This document shows, in pieces, positions 16,594 to 25,089 of a stretch of DNA of 51,776 bases. Where the stretch lies: positions 1 through 51,776 of the forward strand of contig JAUXZO010000225.1 of the NCBI GenBank assembly GCA_030692685.1, in the 5' to 3' direction. The notes beneath the pieces are model-generated. The model was not told the DNA's origin. It searched no databases and saw only the letters and a program-made list of their open reading frames with translations. The first letter of the stretch is position 1. Every line of letters begins with the position of its first letter. Source of the DNA: Acidovorax sp. GTDB taxonomy: Bacteria > Pseudomonadota > Gammaproteobacteria > Burkholderiales > Burkholderiaceae_C. Position numbers and translations under genes: made by a program.

Positions 16594-17322
16594 TCAGCTT
16601 GCCTCTGCCTGCGCGCGGCGGCGGCGTTCGCGGCTGTTGGCCAAGTGGGTGCGCATGGCGGCGCGGGCCGCGTCCGGGTCCTGCCCCACGATGGCATCGT
16701 AGATGCTCTCGTGCTCACCGTTCACGCGCCGCAAGTACTGGCGGCGTTCGTCGTTCAGCGCATCTGTGGCATCCAGCCGCGCGCGCGGAATGATCATGGT
16801 TCCCAGCGTGCTCATGAGTTCGGCAAAGTGGCTGTTCTGCGTGGCGCGTGCAATCTCCAGGTGAAACTGAAAATCTGCAGCCACGGCATCGCGCCCTGCA
16901 TCCACCGCCGACGCCACGGCGTTCAGCGCCTCGCGCATGGCGTGGACGTTGGCCTCTGTGCGGCGCTGGGCGGCCAGGGCAGCGGCTTCGGTTTCGACAC
17001 CAATGCGCAGTTCCAGCACTGCAATCACGTCGCGCAGCGTGCTGACCTGGTCCGCAGAAATCTTGAAGCCCGGCGCCTGGCCAAGGCCCAGCACAAAGGT
17101 GCCGATGCCGTGCCGTGTTTCCACCAGCCCAGAGGCTTGCAGCTTGGAAATGGCCTCGCGTACCACCGTGCGGCTGACGCTGAACTCACCCATGATGGCG
17201 GCCTCGGTGGGCAGCTTGTCCCCCAGGGCAAGACGGCCGTCGCGGATGCGGTCGCCCAGGGATTCGACCAGCTCCAGGGCCAGGGTGCGGGGCTTGCGGC
17301 GAATCACGGTTTCGGTGTTCAT
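16594..17322 (-). CDS. GntR-family (FadR subfamily, FCD domain) regulator of the aldarate/uronate genes
   Basis: 242 residues. An N-terminal winged helix-turn-helix (LPTEAAIMGEFSVSRTVVRE, then GLVETRHGIGTFV) covers about 10-80, followed by an all-helical FCD ligand domain (about 100-230) with the metal-type D...H...H pattern (DFQFH, then late HLAN). It most likely represses the locus and is released by a sugar-acid ligand, as for GguR/GudR-type regulators of this pathway. It is divergent from udh. A perfect palindrome lies between the two genes and a related one ahead of the gudD operon, implying autoregulation. Confidence 0.88.
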   Translation of the reverse strand: MNTETVIRRKPRTLALELVESLGDRIRDGRLALGDKLPTEAAIMGEFSVSRTVVREAISKLQASGLVETRHGIGTFVLGLGQAPGFKISADQVSTLRDVIAVLELRIGVETEAAALAAQRRTEANVHAMREALNAVASAVDAGRDAVAADFQFHLEIARATQNSHFAELMSTLGTMIIPRARLDATDALNDERRQYLRRVNGEHESIYDAIVGQDPDAARAAMRTHLANSRERRRRAQAEAS

Positions 17323-17377
17323 TTCTTGGTGTTATCCCTATGTGGCGACGGGGGCGGAAGGGGTACATTGCGTCCTT

Positions 17378-17390
17378 GTTGTATGACAAC
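17378..17390. promoter_or_regulatory. Perfect GntR/FCD-type operator between the regulator gene and udh
   Basis: GTTGT-ATG-ACAAC, a perfect 13-bp palindrome of the form bound by FCD-domain GntR proteins. It lies 55 nt upstream of both the regulator and the udh start regions, so one site can control both directions. Confidence 0.75.
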
Positions 17391-17444
17391 TGATGACGTG
17401 CAACCCAACGTAACGCCACTGTACCAAGAACCTTTGTGATTGCC

Positions 17445-18263
17445 ATGCCTTGTCACCCGACGCCGATCCGATTTCAACGACTTTTGCTCACCGGAGCCGC
17501 CGGGGGACTGGGGCGAGAGCTGCGCACACGCCTGAAGGCCTATTGCAATACCCTGCGCCTGTCGGACATTGCGGAATTGGGCGAAGCCGCGGCGGGTGAA
17601 GAAGTGCGCCCAGCGCGCCTTGAAGAGGCTGGCGCCATGCTGAACCTGCTGGAGGGTGTGGATGCCGTGGTGCATCTAGGGGGGGTGTCTACCGAGCAAC
17701 CGTGGGACCCTATCCTGCAGGCCAACATCGTGGGCGCATACAACCTGTACGAAGCCGCCCGCAAGCAAGGCGTCAAGCGCGTGGTGTTTGCCAGCTCCAA
17801 CCACGTCACCGGCTTTTATCGTCAGGACGAGGTGGTGGGCCTCAAAGACCCGGCACGGCCCGATGGCCTGTATGGGTTGTCCAAGGCGTTCGGCGAAGAC
17901 CTGTCGCGCTTTTACTTTGACCGGTACGGCATCGAAACCGTGTGCCTGCGCATTGGCTCTTCGTTCCCCGAGCCGCGCAACCGCCGCATGCTGGCCACCT
18001 GGATGAGCTACGACGACCTGGAGCGCCTGGTGGTGGCCAGTCTCACCGCCCCGGTGGTGGGCCACAGCACCATCTACGGCATGGGCGACAACACCACCAC
18101 ATGGTGGGACAACACGCTGGCCCGCCACATCGGCTACCGGCCAGAGGACAGCTCCGAGCCCTTTCGCGCCAAGGTGGAGGCGGCCGACCCGCACCCGGAC
18201 TTGGCCGACCCCGCTGTGATTTACCAGGGCGGGCCGTTTGTGCGCACCGGCCCGTTCGAATGA
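17445..18263 (+). CDS. udh: Uronate dehydrogenase
   Basis: A 272-residue extended SDR enzyme oxidising D-galacturonate or D-glucuronate with NAD+ to the aldarolactone. The Rossmann motif GAAGGLG is at residues 17-23 and the catalytic YxxxK is Y143/K147 in YGLSKAFGE. A SSNHVTGFY segment precedes it, and the later LRIGSSFPEP is characteristic of Udh. ATG 17445 is preferred; a GTG at 17436 would add three residues. It is the first gene after the divergent operator and precedes the TRAP transporter genes, so import and first oxidation are co-expressed. Confidence 0.9.
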   Translation: MPCHPTPIRFQRLLLTGAAGGLGRELRTRLKAYCNTLRLSDIAELGEAAAGEEVRPARLEEAGAMLNLLEGVDAVVHLGGVSTEQPWDPILQANIVGAYNLYEAARKQGVKRVVFASSNHVTGFYRQDEVVGLKDPARPDGLYGLSKAFGEDLSRFYFDRYGIETVCLRIGSSFPEPRNRRMLATWMSYDDLERLVVASLTAPVVGHSTIYGMGDNTTTWWDNTLARHIGYRPEDSSEPFRAKVEAADPHPDLADPAVIYQGGPFVRTGPFE

Positions 18264-18357
18264 GTCATTCATCGATGGAACGATTCAACGACTAAGTACA
18301 GCACGCCACAGACAGTTTTTCTAGTCACGCAACAACCTACAGCACCGGAGACAAACC

Positions 18358-19347
18358 ATGACCTTTCGCCGTTCCCTCTTGACCGCCTGCGCCGCCGCCG
18401 TGGCCACGCTGGCCTTCCTTCCCGTAGCCGCCCAGGCCCAGACCATGGTGCTCAAGGCGGCCGACGTGCACCCTGCTGGCTACCCGAACGTGGTGGCGGT
18501 CGAAAACATGGGCAAGAAGCTCGAAGCAGCCACGCAGGGCCGCCTGAAGATCCAGACCTTCCCGGGCGGCGTGCTGGGTGGCGAAAAGGAAATGATCGAA
18601 CAGACTCAGTTCGGCGCCATCAACATCCTGCGCACCTCGCTGGGCCCGGTGGGCACGGTGGTGCCCGAGGTGAACGTGTTCAACATGCCTTTTGTGTTCC
18701 GCAGTCAGGACCACATGCGCGCCGTGATTGATGGCGCCATAGGTGACGACCTGCTGGCCAAGATCAGCGCATCGCCCGCCAAGTTGGTGGCCATTGGCTG
18801 GATGGACGGCGGTTCGCGCAGCCTGTACACCAAAAAGCCCGTGCGCAGCCCCGCCGACCTCAAGGGCCAAAAGGTCCGCATGATGGGCAACCCGCTGTTT
18901 GTGGACACCATGAACGCCATGGGCGGCAACGGTATCTCCATGGGCTATGGCGAAGTGTTTACCGCGCTGCAGACCGGTGTGGTCGACGGCGCAGAGAACA
19001 ACGCGCCCAGCTTCTTCACCAGCAACCACTACAGCACGGGCGCCAAGTTCTATACGCAGACCAACCACCTGATCATTCCGGAGCTGCTGGTGGTGTCCAA
19101 GGTCACGTGGGACAAACTCAGCAAGGACGACCAGGTCCTGCTCAAGAAGTTTGGCCGCGAAGCGCAAATGGAGCAACGCGCGCTGTGGGACAAGAGTGTG
19201 GACGACTACACCGCCAAGCTCAAGGCCGCGGGGGTGGAGTTCATCACCGTGGATAACAAGGCTTTCTTTGACGCCACGGCGCCCGTGCGCGCCAAGTACG
19301 GTGCCAACTTTGCCGACCTGATGAAGCGCATCGAGGCGGTGAAGTAA
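18358..19347 (+). CDS. TRAP transporter substrate-binding protein (DctP family), probable uronate/aldarate binder
   Basis: A 329-residue periplasmic protein. The N-terminal signal peptide (MTFRRSLLTACAAAV...AAQAQ) is probably cleaved after about residue 27. The family core includes FPGGVLGGEKEM near 61-72, the DLKGQKVRMM strand near 160-170 with the conserved arginine that pairs with the ligand carboxylate, and GVVDGAENN near 205-213. Gene context (udh before, lactonase and garD after) indicates a hexuronate or aldarate ligand. A hairpin after the gene probably makes it more abundant than the membrane subunits. Confidence 0.9.
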   Translation: MTFRRSLLTACAAAVATLAFLPVAAQAQTMVLKAADVHPAGYPNVVAVENMGKKLEAATQGRLKIQTFPGGVLGGEKEMIEQTQFGAINILRTSLGPVGTVVPEVNVFNMPFVFRSQDHMRAVIDGAIGDDLLAKISASPAKLVAIGWMDGGSRSLYTKKPVRSPADLKGQKVRMMGNPLFVDTMNAMGGNGISMGYGEVFTALQTGVVDGAENNAPSFFTSNHYSTGAKFYTQTNHLIIPELLVVSKVTWDKLSKDDQVLLKKFGREAQMEQRALWDKSVDDYTAKLKAAGVEFITVDNKAFFDATAPVRAKYGANFADLMKRIEAVK

Positions 19348-19363
19348 ACCGCGAGCCGGTCTT

Positions 19364-19402
19364 GCGCAGGTGCCGCTCCTGGTGGGGGCGCCTGCGCGTT
19401 TT
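19364..19402 (+). terminator. Intercistronic hairpin after the TRAP binding-protein gene
   Basis: An 11-bp stem GCGCAGGTGCC / GGCGCCTGCGC (one G-T pair) followed by GTTTTT. It is placed between the binding protein and the membrane genes of the same operon, where partial termination would raise the ratio of binding protein to permease. Confidence 0.75.
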
Positions 19403-19434
19403 TCTGTTGTCTGCCTGACCCGTTTGATTTTTGT

Positions 19435-19953
19435 ATGGATCACCCCTTTTTGCGTTGGATGGACCGGTTGTACCTGGGCACCATCTGGGCCGCCGGCACC
19501 GCGATCTTCTTCATGTCGCTGATCATCCCGTGGGGGGTGTTCAGCCGTTACGTCATGGGCACAGGGTCGCAGTGGCCAGAGCCCATTGCCATCTTGCTCA
19601 TGATGGTGTTCACCTTCATTGGCGCGGCGGCAGCGTACCGCGCGGGCGGGCACATTGCCGTCAACATGCTGACCGAAAAACTGCCCCTGCCACTGCAGGG
19701 CGTGCTGACGCGGGTGGTGGACGCACTGATGCTGGTGATCTGCGGCTTTGTGGTCTGGTATGGCACCAACCTGTGCATTGAAACCTGGGGCCAGGGCATT
19801 GCCGAGCTGCCGTGGTTGCCCGTCGGTGCCACCTATGCGTCGCTGCCCATCGGGGCGGCGGTCACGCTGCTGTTTGTGTTGGAAAAAATCGTGTTCGGTT
19901 CGCAGGCACACCGCCGCATCGTGCGCTTTGAAGAACTCGCCGAGGGCGCCTGA
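19435..19953 (+). CDS. TRAP transporter small membrane subunit (DctQ family)
   Basis: 172 residues with four hydrophobic segments (about 17-40, 52-75, 95-118 and 135-155), the usual length and topology of DctQ. The conserved SRYVMGTGSQWPEP-type loop follows the first helix. It pairs with the DctM subunit encoded 2 nt downstream to form the membrane part of the transporter. Confidence 0.9.
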   Translation: MDHPFLRWMDRLYLGTIWAAGTAIFFMSLIIPWGVFSRYVMGTGSQWPEPIAILLMMVFTFIGAAAAYRAGGHIAVNMLTEKLPLPLQGVLTRVVDALMLVICGFVVWYGTNLCIETWGQGIAELPWLPVGATYASLPIGAAVTLLFVLEKIVFGSQAHRRIVRFEELAEGA

Positions 19954-19955
19954 TC

Positions 19956-21239
19956 ATGGATACGCTTGTTTTGCTGGGCACGTTTTTCGTGCTGATGATG
20001 ATCGGCGTGCCGATTGCCTATTCGCTGGGCCTGTCGGCCTTGGTGGGTGCGCTTTGGATCGACCTGCCGCTGGACGCCGTGATGATTCAGCTCGCCTCGG
20101 GCGTCAACAAGTTTTCGTTGCTCGCCATTCCATTTTTTGTGCTGGCGGGCGCCATCATGGCCGAGGGCGGCATGGCGCGGCGCCTCGTGGCGTTTGCGGG
20201 CGTGCTGGTAGGGTTTATTCGCGGCGGGCTGTCGCTGGTCAACATCCTGGCATCCACCTTCTTTGGTGCCATTTCGGGTTCGTCGGTGGCCGACACGGCA
20301 TCCATCGGCTCCGTGCTGATTCCCGAGATGGAAAAGAAGGGCTACCCACGCCCGTTCGCCACGGCCGTCACGGTGAGTGGTTCGGTGCAGGCCATCCTGA
20401 TCCCGCCCAGCCACAACGCAGTGCTGTATTCGCTGGCGGCTGGGGGCTCGGTGTCGATTGCCGCGTTGTTCATGGCGGGCGTTCTGCCTGGCTTGCTCAT
20501 GGGTCTCACGCTGGCGGCGCTGTGTTTGTTCACCGCGCACCGCAAGGGCTACCCCAAGGGCGAGGTCATCCCGCTCAAACAGGCGCTGAAGATCTGTGTC
20601 GAGGCGCTGTGGGGCCTGATGACCATGGTCATCATCCTGGGCGGAATCTTGTCCGGCATTTTTACCGCCAACGAGTCCGCGTCGATTGCGGTGGTGTGGG
20701 CGTTTTTCGTCACGATGTTTATCTACCGCGACTACAAGTGGCGCGACCTGCCCAAGCTGGTCCACCGTACGGTCAAGACCGTTACTGTGGTGATGATCCT
20801 CATCGGCTTTGCGGCAGCCTTTGGCTACCTCATGACCATGATGATGATCCCCATGAAGGTCACCACGGTCCTCACCAGCCTGTCGGACAACAAGTACGTC
20901 ATCCTGGCCATGATCAACATCATGCTGCTGCTGCTGGGCTGCCTGATGGACATGTCGCCGCTCATCCTCATCCTCACGCCCATTCTGCTGCCGGTGGTCA
21001 AGATGCTGGGCGTAGACCCGGTGCACTTCGGCATGATCATGATGGTGAATCTGGGCATTGGGCTCATCACGCCGCCGGTGGGCACGGTGCTGTTTACCGG
21101 CGCGGCCGTGGCCAAGCTTCCGCTGGGCGTGGTCAGCAAAGCCATGGTGCCGTTTTTTGTGGCGCTGTTTGTGGTGCTGATGATGATCACCTACGTGCCG
21201 GCGTTGTCGTTGTGGCTGCCACGCGCCATGGGTCTGTGA
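19956..21239 (+). CDS. TRAP transporter large membrane subunit (DctM family)
   Basis: 427 residues, strongly hydrophobic with about 12 transmembrane stretches. DctM motifs are visible: SGSSVADTASIGSVLIPEM (about 106-124), IPPSHNAVLYSLAAGG (about 150-165) and the GLITPPVGTVLF motif near 369-380. It is a sodium-driven secondary transporter subunit. It starts 2 nt after dctQ and ends 1 nt before the lactonase ATG, so the three genes are tightly coupled. Confidence 0.92.
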   Translation: MDTLVLLGTFFVLMMIGVPIAYSLGLSALVGALWIDLPLDAVMIQLASGVNKFSLLAIPFFVLAGAIMAEGGMARRLVAFAGVLVGFIRGGLSLVNILASTFFGAISGSSVADTASIGSVLIPEMEKKGYPRPFATAVTVSGSVQAILIPPSHNAVLYSLAAGGSVSIAALFMAGVLPGLLMGLTLAALCLFTAHRKGYPKGEVIPLKQALKICVEALWGLMTMVIILGGILSGIFTANESASIAVVWAFFVTMFIYRDYKWRDLPKLVHRTVKTVTVVMILIGFAAAFGYLMTMMMIPMKVTTVLTSLSDNKYVILAMINIMLLLLGCLMDMSPLILILTPILLPVVKMLGVDPVHFGMIMMVNLGIGLITPPVGTVLFTGAAVAKLPLGVVSKAMVPFFVALFVVLMMITYVPALSLWLPRAMGL

Positions 21240-21240
21240 G

Positions 21241-22257
21241 ATGGTGACGAGCAGCAACTTCTCCACCCTTGCCATTGTCTCGTGTGCCGACAGCGGTGAA
21301 CTGCATGTGCTGCGCCTGTCGGACAGTGGGCAACTGCAGACCACACAGGTGGTGGCCCTCGGCGGTCAGCTCATGCCCATGGCACTGAGCCCCGACAAGA
21401 CCCAGCTGTATGTGGCGCGCCGCAGCGATCCGCTGGCTGTCATTTCGCTGGCGGTGAACCGTGCCGCCGCCAACCTGGAAGTGCTGGGCGAAAGTGCGTT
21501 GCCTGCCAGCATGGCCAGCCTGCATACCGACCGCACCGGGCGCTGGCTCTTCAGCGCCTCCTACGGTGCGGACATGGTGGCGGTGCAGGCCCTGGACGCG
21601 AACGGCCAGGCGGCGGCGCCGAGCATTCACGCCACCGGCCGCCACGCGCACTGTGTGCTGGCAGACCCCACCAACCGCTTTGTGCTGGCAGCATCCCTCG
21701 GGGGAGATCAGCTGCATCGCTACCAATTTGATGCGGACACGGGGCAGCTGACCCCCTTGAACGCACCCGTGTTCCCCATGCCCGCGGGCACCGGGCCACG
21801 TCACCTGTGCTTTAACCAGCGCGGCGACCGGCTGTATGTACTGGGCGAGCTGGATGCCTGCCTTCACGTGCTGTCGTTTGACCCGACCACCGGGGCGATG
21901 GCGTCGCTGCAAACGGTTGCCACGTTGCCGCCCGGCTTTGCGGGCAAGGCCTGGGGTGCCGACCTGCACCTCACCCCCGACGGCCGTTGGTTGTACAGCA
22001 GCGAGCGCAACAGCCACACCCTGGCCGGTCACGCGGTGGATTCCCGCACGGGTCAGCTCAATCCTGTAGGTCATTGGCCCACGCAAGCCACGCCACGCGG
22101 GTTTGCCGTGACTTCCGATAGCCGCTTTTTGCTGGTGGCGGGCCAGACCAGCCACCAGGTGGGCGTGCATGCCATCGACAGCGCCAGCGGCGCGTTGACG
22201 CTGGTCGGCGAGCACGCCGTAGGCCTTAACCCCAACTGGGTCGAGGTGGTGGGCTAG
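21241..22257 (+). CDS. Beta-propeller lactonase (YbhE/6-phosphogluconolactonase-like), probable aldarolactonase
   Basis: A 338-residue seven-bladed beta-propeller of the lactonase family, with repeated WLFSASYGAD, HAHCVLADPTNRF and TGPRHLCFNQRGDRLYVLGE blocks. Its start follows the DctM stop by 1 nt. In this pathway it would open the galactaro- or glucaro-lactone made by Udh, the role proposed for UxuL-type lactonases. It has no signal peptide, so it acts in the cytoplasm. A 6-phosphogluconolactonase activity is possible from sequence alone, but the neighbours argue against it. Confidence 0.8.
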   Translation: MVTSSNFSTLAIVSCADSGELHVLRLSDSGQLQTTQVVALGGQLMPMALSPDKTQLYVARRSDPLAVISLAVNRAAANLEVLGESALPASMASLHTDRTGRWLFSASYGADMVAVQALDANGQAAAPSIHATGRHAHCVLADPTNRFVLAASLGGDQLHRYQFDADTGQLTPLNAPVFPMPAGTGPRHLCFNQRGDRLYVLGELDACLHVLSFDPTTGAMASLQTVATLPPGFAGKAWGADLHLTPDGRWLYSSERNSHTLAGHAVDSRTGQLNPVGHWPTQATPRGFAVTSDSRFLLVAGQTSHQVGVHAIDSASGALTLVGEHAVGLNPNWVEVVG

Positions 22258-22292
22258 CCAGTGCGCCGCTAGAACCGGAAAGACACGAACTG

Positions 22293-23864
22293 ATGCAAGC
22301 CCTCACCATCCGCATGCACCCTGACGACAACGTCGCCATTGTTGCGAACGACGGCGGTCTGCCCACCGGCACGCTGCTGCCGGAAGGCGTGCCCGGCGCA
22401 GGCATTGCCTTGCGCGACAAGGTTCCGCAAGGGCACAAGGTCGCTTTGCAGGACATGGCCGAAGGCGATGTGGTGCGCCGCTACAACGTGCCCATTGGCT
22501 ACGCGCTCAAGGCGATACCCGCAGGCAGCTGGGTGCACGAGCGCCTCCTGCAAATGCCATCAGCCCGCGCGCTCGAAGGCCTGCCCATGGCCACCGTCAA
22601 GCCGCCTGCGCTGGAGGCTTTGACGGGCTACACGTTTGAGGGCTACCGCAACGCCGATGGTTCGGTGGGTACGCGCAACATTCTGGCCATCACGACCACC
22701 GTGCAGTGCGTGGCGGGTGTGGTGGCCCTGGCGGTGCGCCGCATCAAGGCCGAGCTGCTGCCGCGGTTCCCGCAGGTGGACGACGTGATCGGCCTGGAGC
22801 ACACCTACGGCTGCGGCGTGGCCATTGATGCGCCCGACGCCATCATCCCCATCCGCACGCTGCGCAACATCAGCCTGAACCCCAACTTTGGTGGCGAGGT
22901 GATGGTGGTGAGCCTGGGCTGCGAAAAGCTGCAACCCGACCGCCTGCTGCCTCCGGGCAGCTTCCCCATCACCGATGCGCGCGATGCCGCCCTGGGCCCC
23001 GAGACCGTGTGCCTGCAGGCCGAAGAGCACGTGGGTTTCATGTCCATGCTGGACCACATCGTGCAAAGCGCGAAGCCCCACCTCGAACGCCTGAACGCCC
23101 GCCGCCGCGAGACCCTCCCCGCCAGCGAGCTTGTGCTGGGCGTGCAGTGCGGCGGCAGCGATGCGTTCTCGGGCGTCACCGCCAACCCGGCGGTGGGCTT
23201 TTGTGCTGACCTGCTGGTGCGCGCTGGCGCCACGGTGATGTTCAGCGAAAACACCGAGGTGCGCGACGCAGTAGAGCAGCTCACCAGCCGCGCCGCAACG
23301 CCCGAGGTGGCCCAGGCCATCGTGCGTGAACTGGGCTGGTACGACCAGTACCTGGACCGGGGCCGTGTGGATCGCGCGGCCAACACAACGCCGGGCAACA
23401 AGGCGGGCGGGCTGTCCAATATCGCCGAAAAGGCCATGGGCTCCATCATCAAAAGCGGCACGGCCCCCATCGCACATGTGCTGGCGCCCGGCGAAAAGCT
23501 GCGCCGCGACCAGCGTGGCCTGGTGTACGCCGCCACGCCGGCCAGCGACTTCATTTGCGGCACGTTGCAGCTGGCGGCTGGCATGAACCTGCATGTCTTC
23601 ACCACCGGTCGGGGCACACCCTACGGCCTGGCCGAATGTCCCGTGGTCAAGGTGGCCACACGCACCGACCTGGCGCGCCGCTGGCACGACCTGATGGACA
23701 TCAACGCCGGCAAGATCGCCGACGGAGAGGCCACCATCGAAGACCTGGGTTGGGAGATGTTCCACCTGCTGCTCGACGTGGCCAGCGGCCGCAAGAAGAC
23801 CTGGGCTGAGCAGTGGAAGCTGCACAACGCGCTGGTGTTGTTCAACCCAGCACCAGTGACATGA
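22293..23864 (+). CDS. garD: Galactarate dehydratase
   Basis: A 523-residue UxaA/GarD-family iron-dependent dehydratase converting galactarate to 5-dehydro-4-deoxyglucarate. An N-terminal SAF domain (about 10-90) is followed by the catalytic region with YRNADGSVGTRN (about 111-122), EHTYGCGV (about 169-176), and LGCEKLQPD and VQCGGSDAFSG blocks. It starts 35 nt after the lactonase gene, as the last gene of the udh-TRAP-lactonase-garD transcription unit. A GC-rich repeat begins right after its stop. With gudD on the other arm, the locus covers both aldarate epimers. Confidence 0.92.
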   Translation: MQALTIRMHPDDNVAIVANDGGLPTGTLLPEGVPGAGIALRDKVPQGHKVALQDMAEGDVVRRYNVPIGYALKAIPAGSWVHERLLQMPSARALEGLPMATVKPPALEALTGYTFEGYRNADGSVGTRNILAITTTVQCVAGVVALAVRRIKAELLPRFPQVDDVIGLEHTYGCGVAIDAPDAIIPIRTLRNISLNPNFGGEVMVVSLGCEKLQPDRLLPPGSFPITDARDAALGPETVCLQAEEHVGFMSMLDHIVQSAKPHLERLNARRRETLPASELVLGVQCGGSDAFSGVTANPAVGFCADLLVRAGATVMFSENTEVRDAVEQLTSRAATPEVAQAIVRELGWYDQYLDRGRVDRAANTTPGNKAGGLSNIAEKAMGSIIKSGTAPIAHVLAPGEKLRRDQRGLVYAATPASDFICGTLQLAAGMNLHVFTTGRGTPYGLAECPVVKVATRTDLARRWHDLMDINAGKIADGEATIEDLGWEMFHLLLDVASGRKKTWAEQWKLHNALVLFNPAPVT

Positions 23865-24003
23865 GGTGACACCCCCTGAGTCGCTTCGCGCCTTCCCCCT
23901 CTCTCGCATTGCTGCGCAACGCGGGAGGTGAACGCCCCCAGTGCGGCGGGGCGGCCCTTGCACGGGGGCACTGGCTTGGGCTGCGCCCGTTGCACGCGGC
24001 AGG
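23862..24003 (+). repeat. GC-rich dispersed repeat beginning at the garD stop codon (copy 3)
   Basis: Directly after the TGA it reads GGTGACACCCCCTGAGTCGC and TTCGCGCCTTCCCCC, then a distal GGGGGCACTGGCTTGGGC block, closely matching the copy after pyrB. The internal part (TTGCTGCGCAACGCGGGAGG) differs between copies. Confidence 0.75.
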
Positions 24004-24076
24004 GTTTATGCATAGGCAATGAATCACTGAAACGTTTTTCGTGCAGCCTGCGACCTTGAGCCCCTAAACAAACCCT

Positions 24077-24102
24077 CACAGCCCGTCCTTGCACGGGCTG
24101 TG
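24077..24102 (+). other. Perfect hairpin in the leader of the DMT permease gene
   Basis: 10-bp arms CACAGCCCGT and ACGGGCTGTG with a 6-nt loop, ending 23 nt before the ATG. No T-run follows, so it is more likely an mRNA leader structure or the end of the preceding repeat than an intrinsic terminator. Confidence 0.5.
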
Positions 24103-24125
24103 TCACTAGAGAGAGACGAATCCAC

Positions 24126-25079
24126 ATGGGTCACACCCGTTTTTCCGACCCCAAGGTCGTGGTCGCGCTGGCGCTGCTGTGCTGCCTGCTCTGGGGCAGC
24201 TCCTACCCCGCCATCAAAACGGGCTACGCCTGGTTTGCCATCGCCCGCAATGACATCCCCTCCCAATTGGTGTTTGCAGGCTGGCGCTTTCTGGGCGCGG
24301 GGCTGATTCTGCTGGCGTGGGCCGTGGCCACGCGCAAGGCCATCTGGGGCCTGGGCGTTGCGGCAGGGCGGCAGCTGGTGGTGCTGGGTCTGGCGCAAAC
24401 CACCTTGCAGTACGTGTTTTTCTACGTGGGGCTGGCGCACACCACCGGGGTCAAGGGCTCGATCATGAACGCCACGGGCACCTTCTTCAGCGTCTTGCTG
24501 GCGCACTGGGTGTATCACAACGACCGGTTGAGCCATGCCAAGCTGTGGGGCTGTGTGGTGGGCTTTGCAGGCGTCATGGTGGTCAACCTGGGGCGCGGCA
24601 CGCTGGACATGGACTTCACCTTGCTGGGCGAAGGTTTTGTGGTGATCGCTGCCTTGGTGCTGGCCGCCGCCAGCATCTACGGCAAGCAGGTGTCGCAGCG
24701 CATGGATTCGGTGGTGATGACGGGCTGGCAGCTGGGCATTGGCGGGGCTGCGCTGCTGGCCATTGGCTGGGGCCTGGGCGGGTCGCTCACAGGCTTTACC
24801 TGGGGCTCCAGCGTGTTGCTGGTGTACCTGGCGTTGCTGTCTTCCGCCGCGTTCTCGCTGTGGAGCATCTTGCTCAAACACAACCGCGTGAGCCAGATCA
24901 CGGTGTTCAACTTCACCGTGCCGGTGTTTGGCGCAGCGCTGTCGGCGCTGTTCCTGGGCGAGGCGCTGCTGGAGTGGAAGAACCTGCTGGCGCTGGTGCT
25001 TGTCTGTGTGGGCATCTGGCTCGTCACGCGCGATGCACCTGCCGCACCCCCCGTAGCTGCCACATCCGCCACCAAATAG
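24126..25079 (+). CDS. DMT-superfamily (EamA) permease
   Basis: 317 residues with ten hydrophobic segments arranged as two EamA repeats. The first starts LALLCCLLWGSSYPAIKTGY, and the second follows EGFVVIAALVLAAASIYGKQ. The substrate is unknown; EamA proteins carry amino acids, sugar acids or other metabolites. It lies between garD and the aldose epimerase, 11 nt before the latter, suggesting a role in uronate or related sugar movement. A GAGAGAGACGA stretch upstream of the ATG serves as the ribosome-binding region. Confidence 0.85.
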   Translation: MGHTRFSDPKVVVALALLCCLLWGSSYPAIKTGYAWFAIARNDIPSQLVFAGWRFLGAGLILLAWAVATRKAIWGLGVAAGRQLVVLGLAQTTLQYVFFYVGLAHTTGVKGSIMNATGTFFSVLLAHWVYHNDRLSHAKLWGCVVGFAGVMVVNLGRGTLDMDFTLLGEGFVVIAALVLAAASIYGKQVSQRMDSVVMTGWQLGIGGAALLAIGWGLGGSLTGFTWGSSVLLVYLALLSSAAFSLWSILLKHNRVSQITVFNFTVPVFGAALSALFLGEALLEWKNLLALVLVCVGIWLVTRDAPAAPPVAATSATK

Positions 25080-25089
25080 ACTTGCGGCC

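Noticed and set aside
18337..19911. 524-codon frame opposite the TRAP binding-protein gene
   Set aside because: Antisense shadow spanning two well-supported genes and their terminator.
19833..21344. 503-codon frame opposite the DctM gene
   Set aside because: His/Gln/Arg-rich shadow typical of the complement of a hydrophobic membrane protein gene.
22560..23963. 467-codon frame opposite garD
   Set aside because: Antisense to galactarate dehydratase with recognisable motifs on the plus strand. No start context and no family.
24077..24102. Intrinsic terminator before the DMT permease gene
   Set aside because: The hairpin is perfect but has no T-run and ends only 23 nt before the start codon. 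Recorded as a leader hairpin instead.
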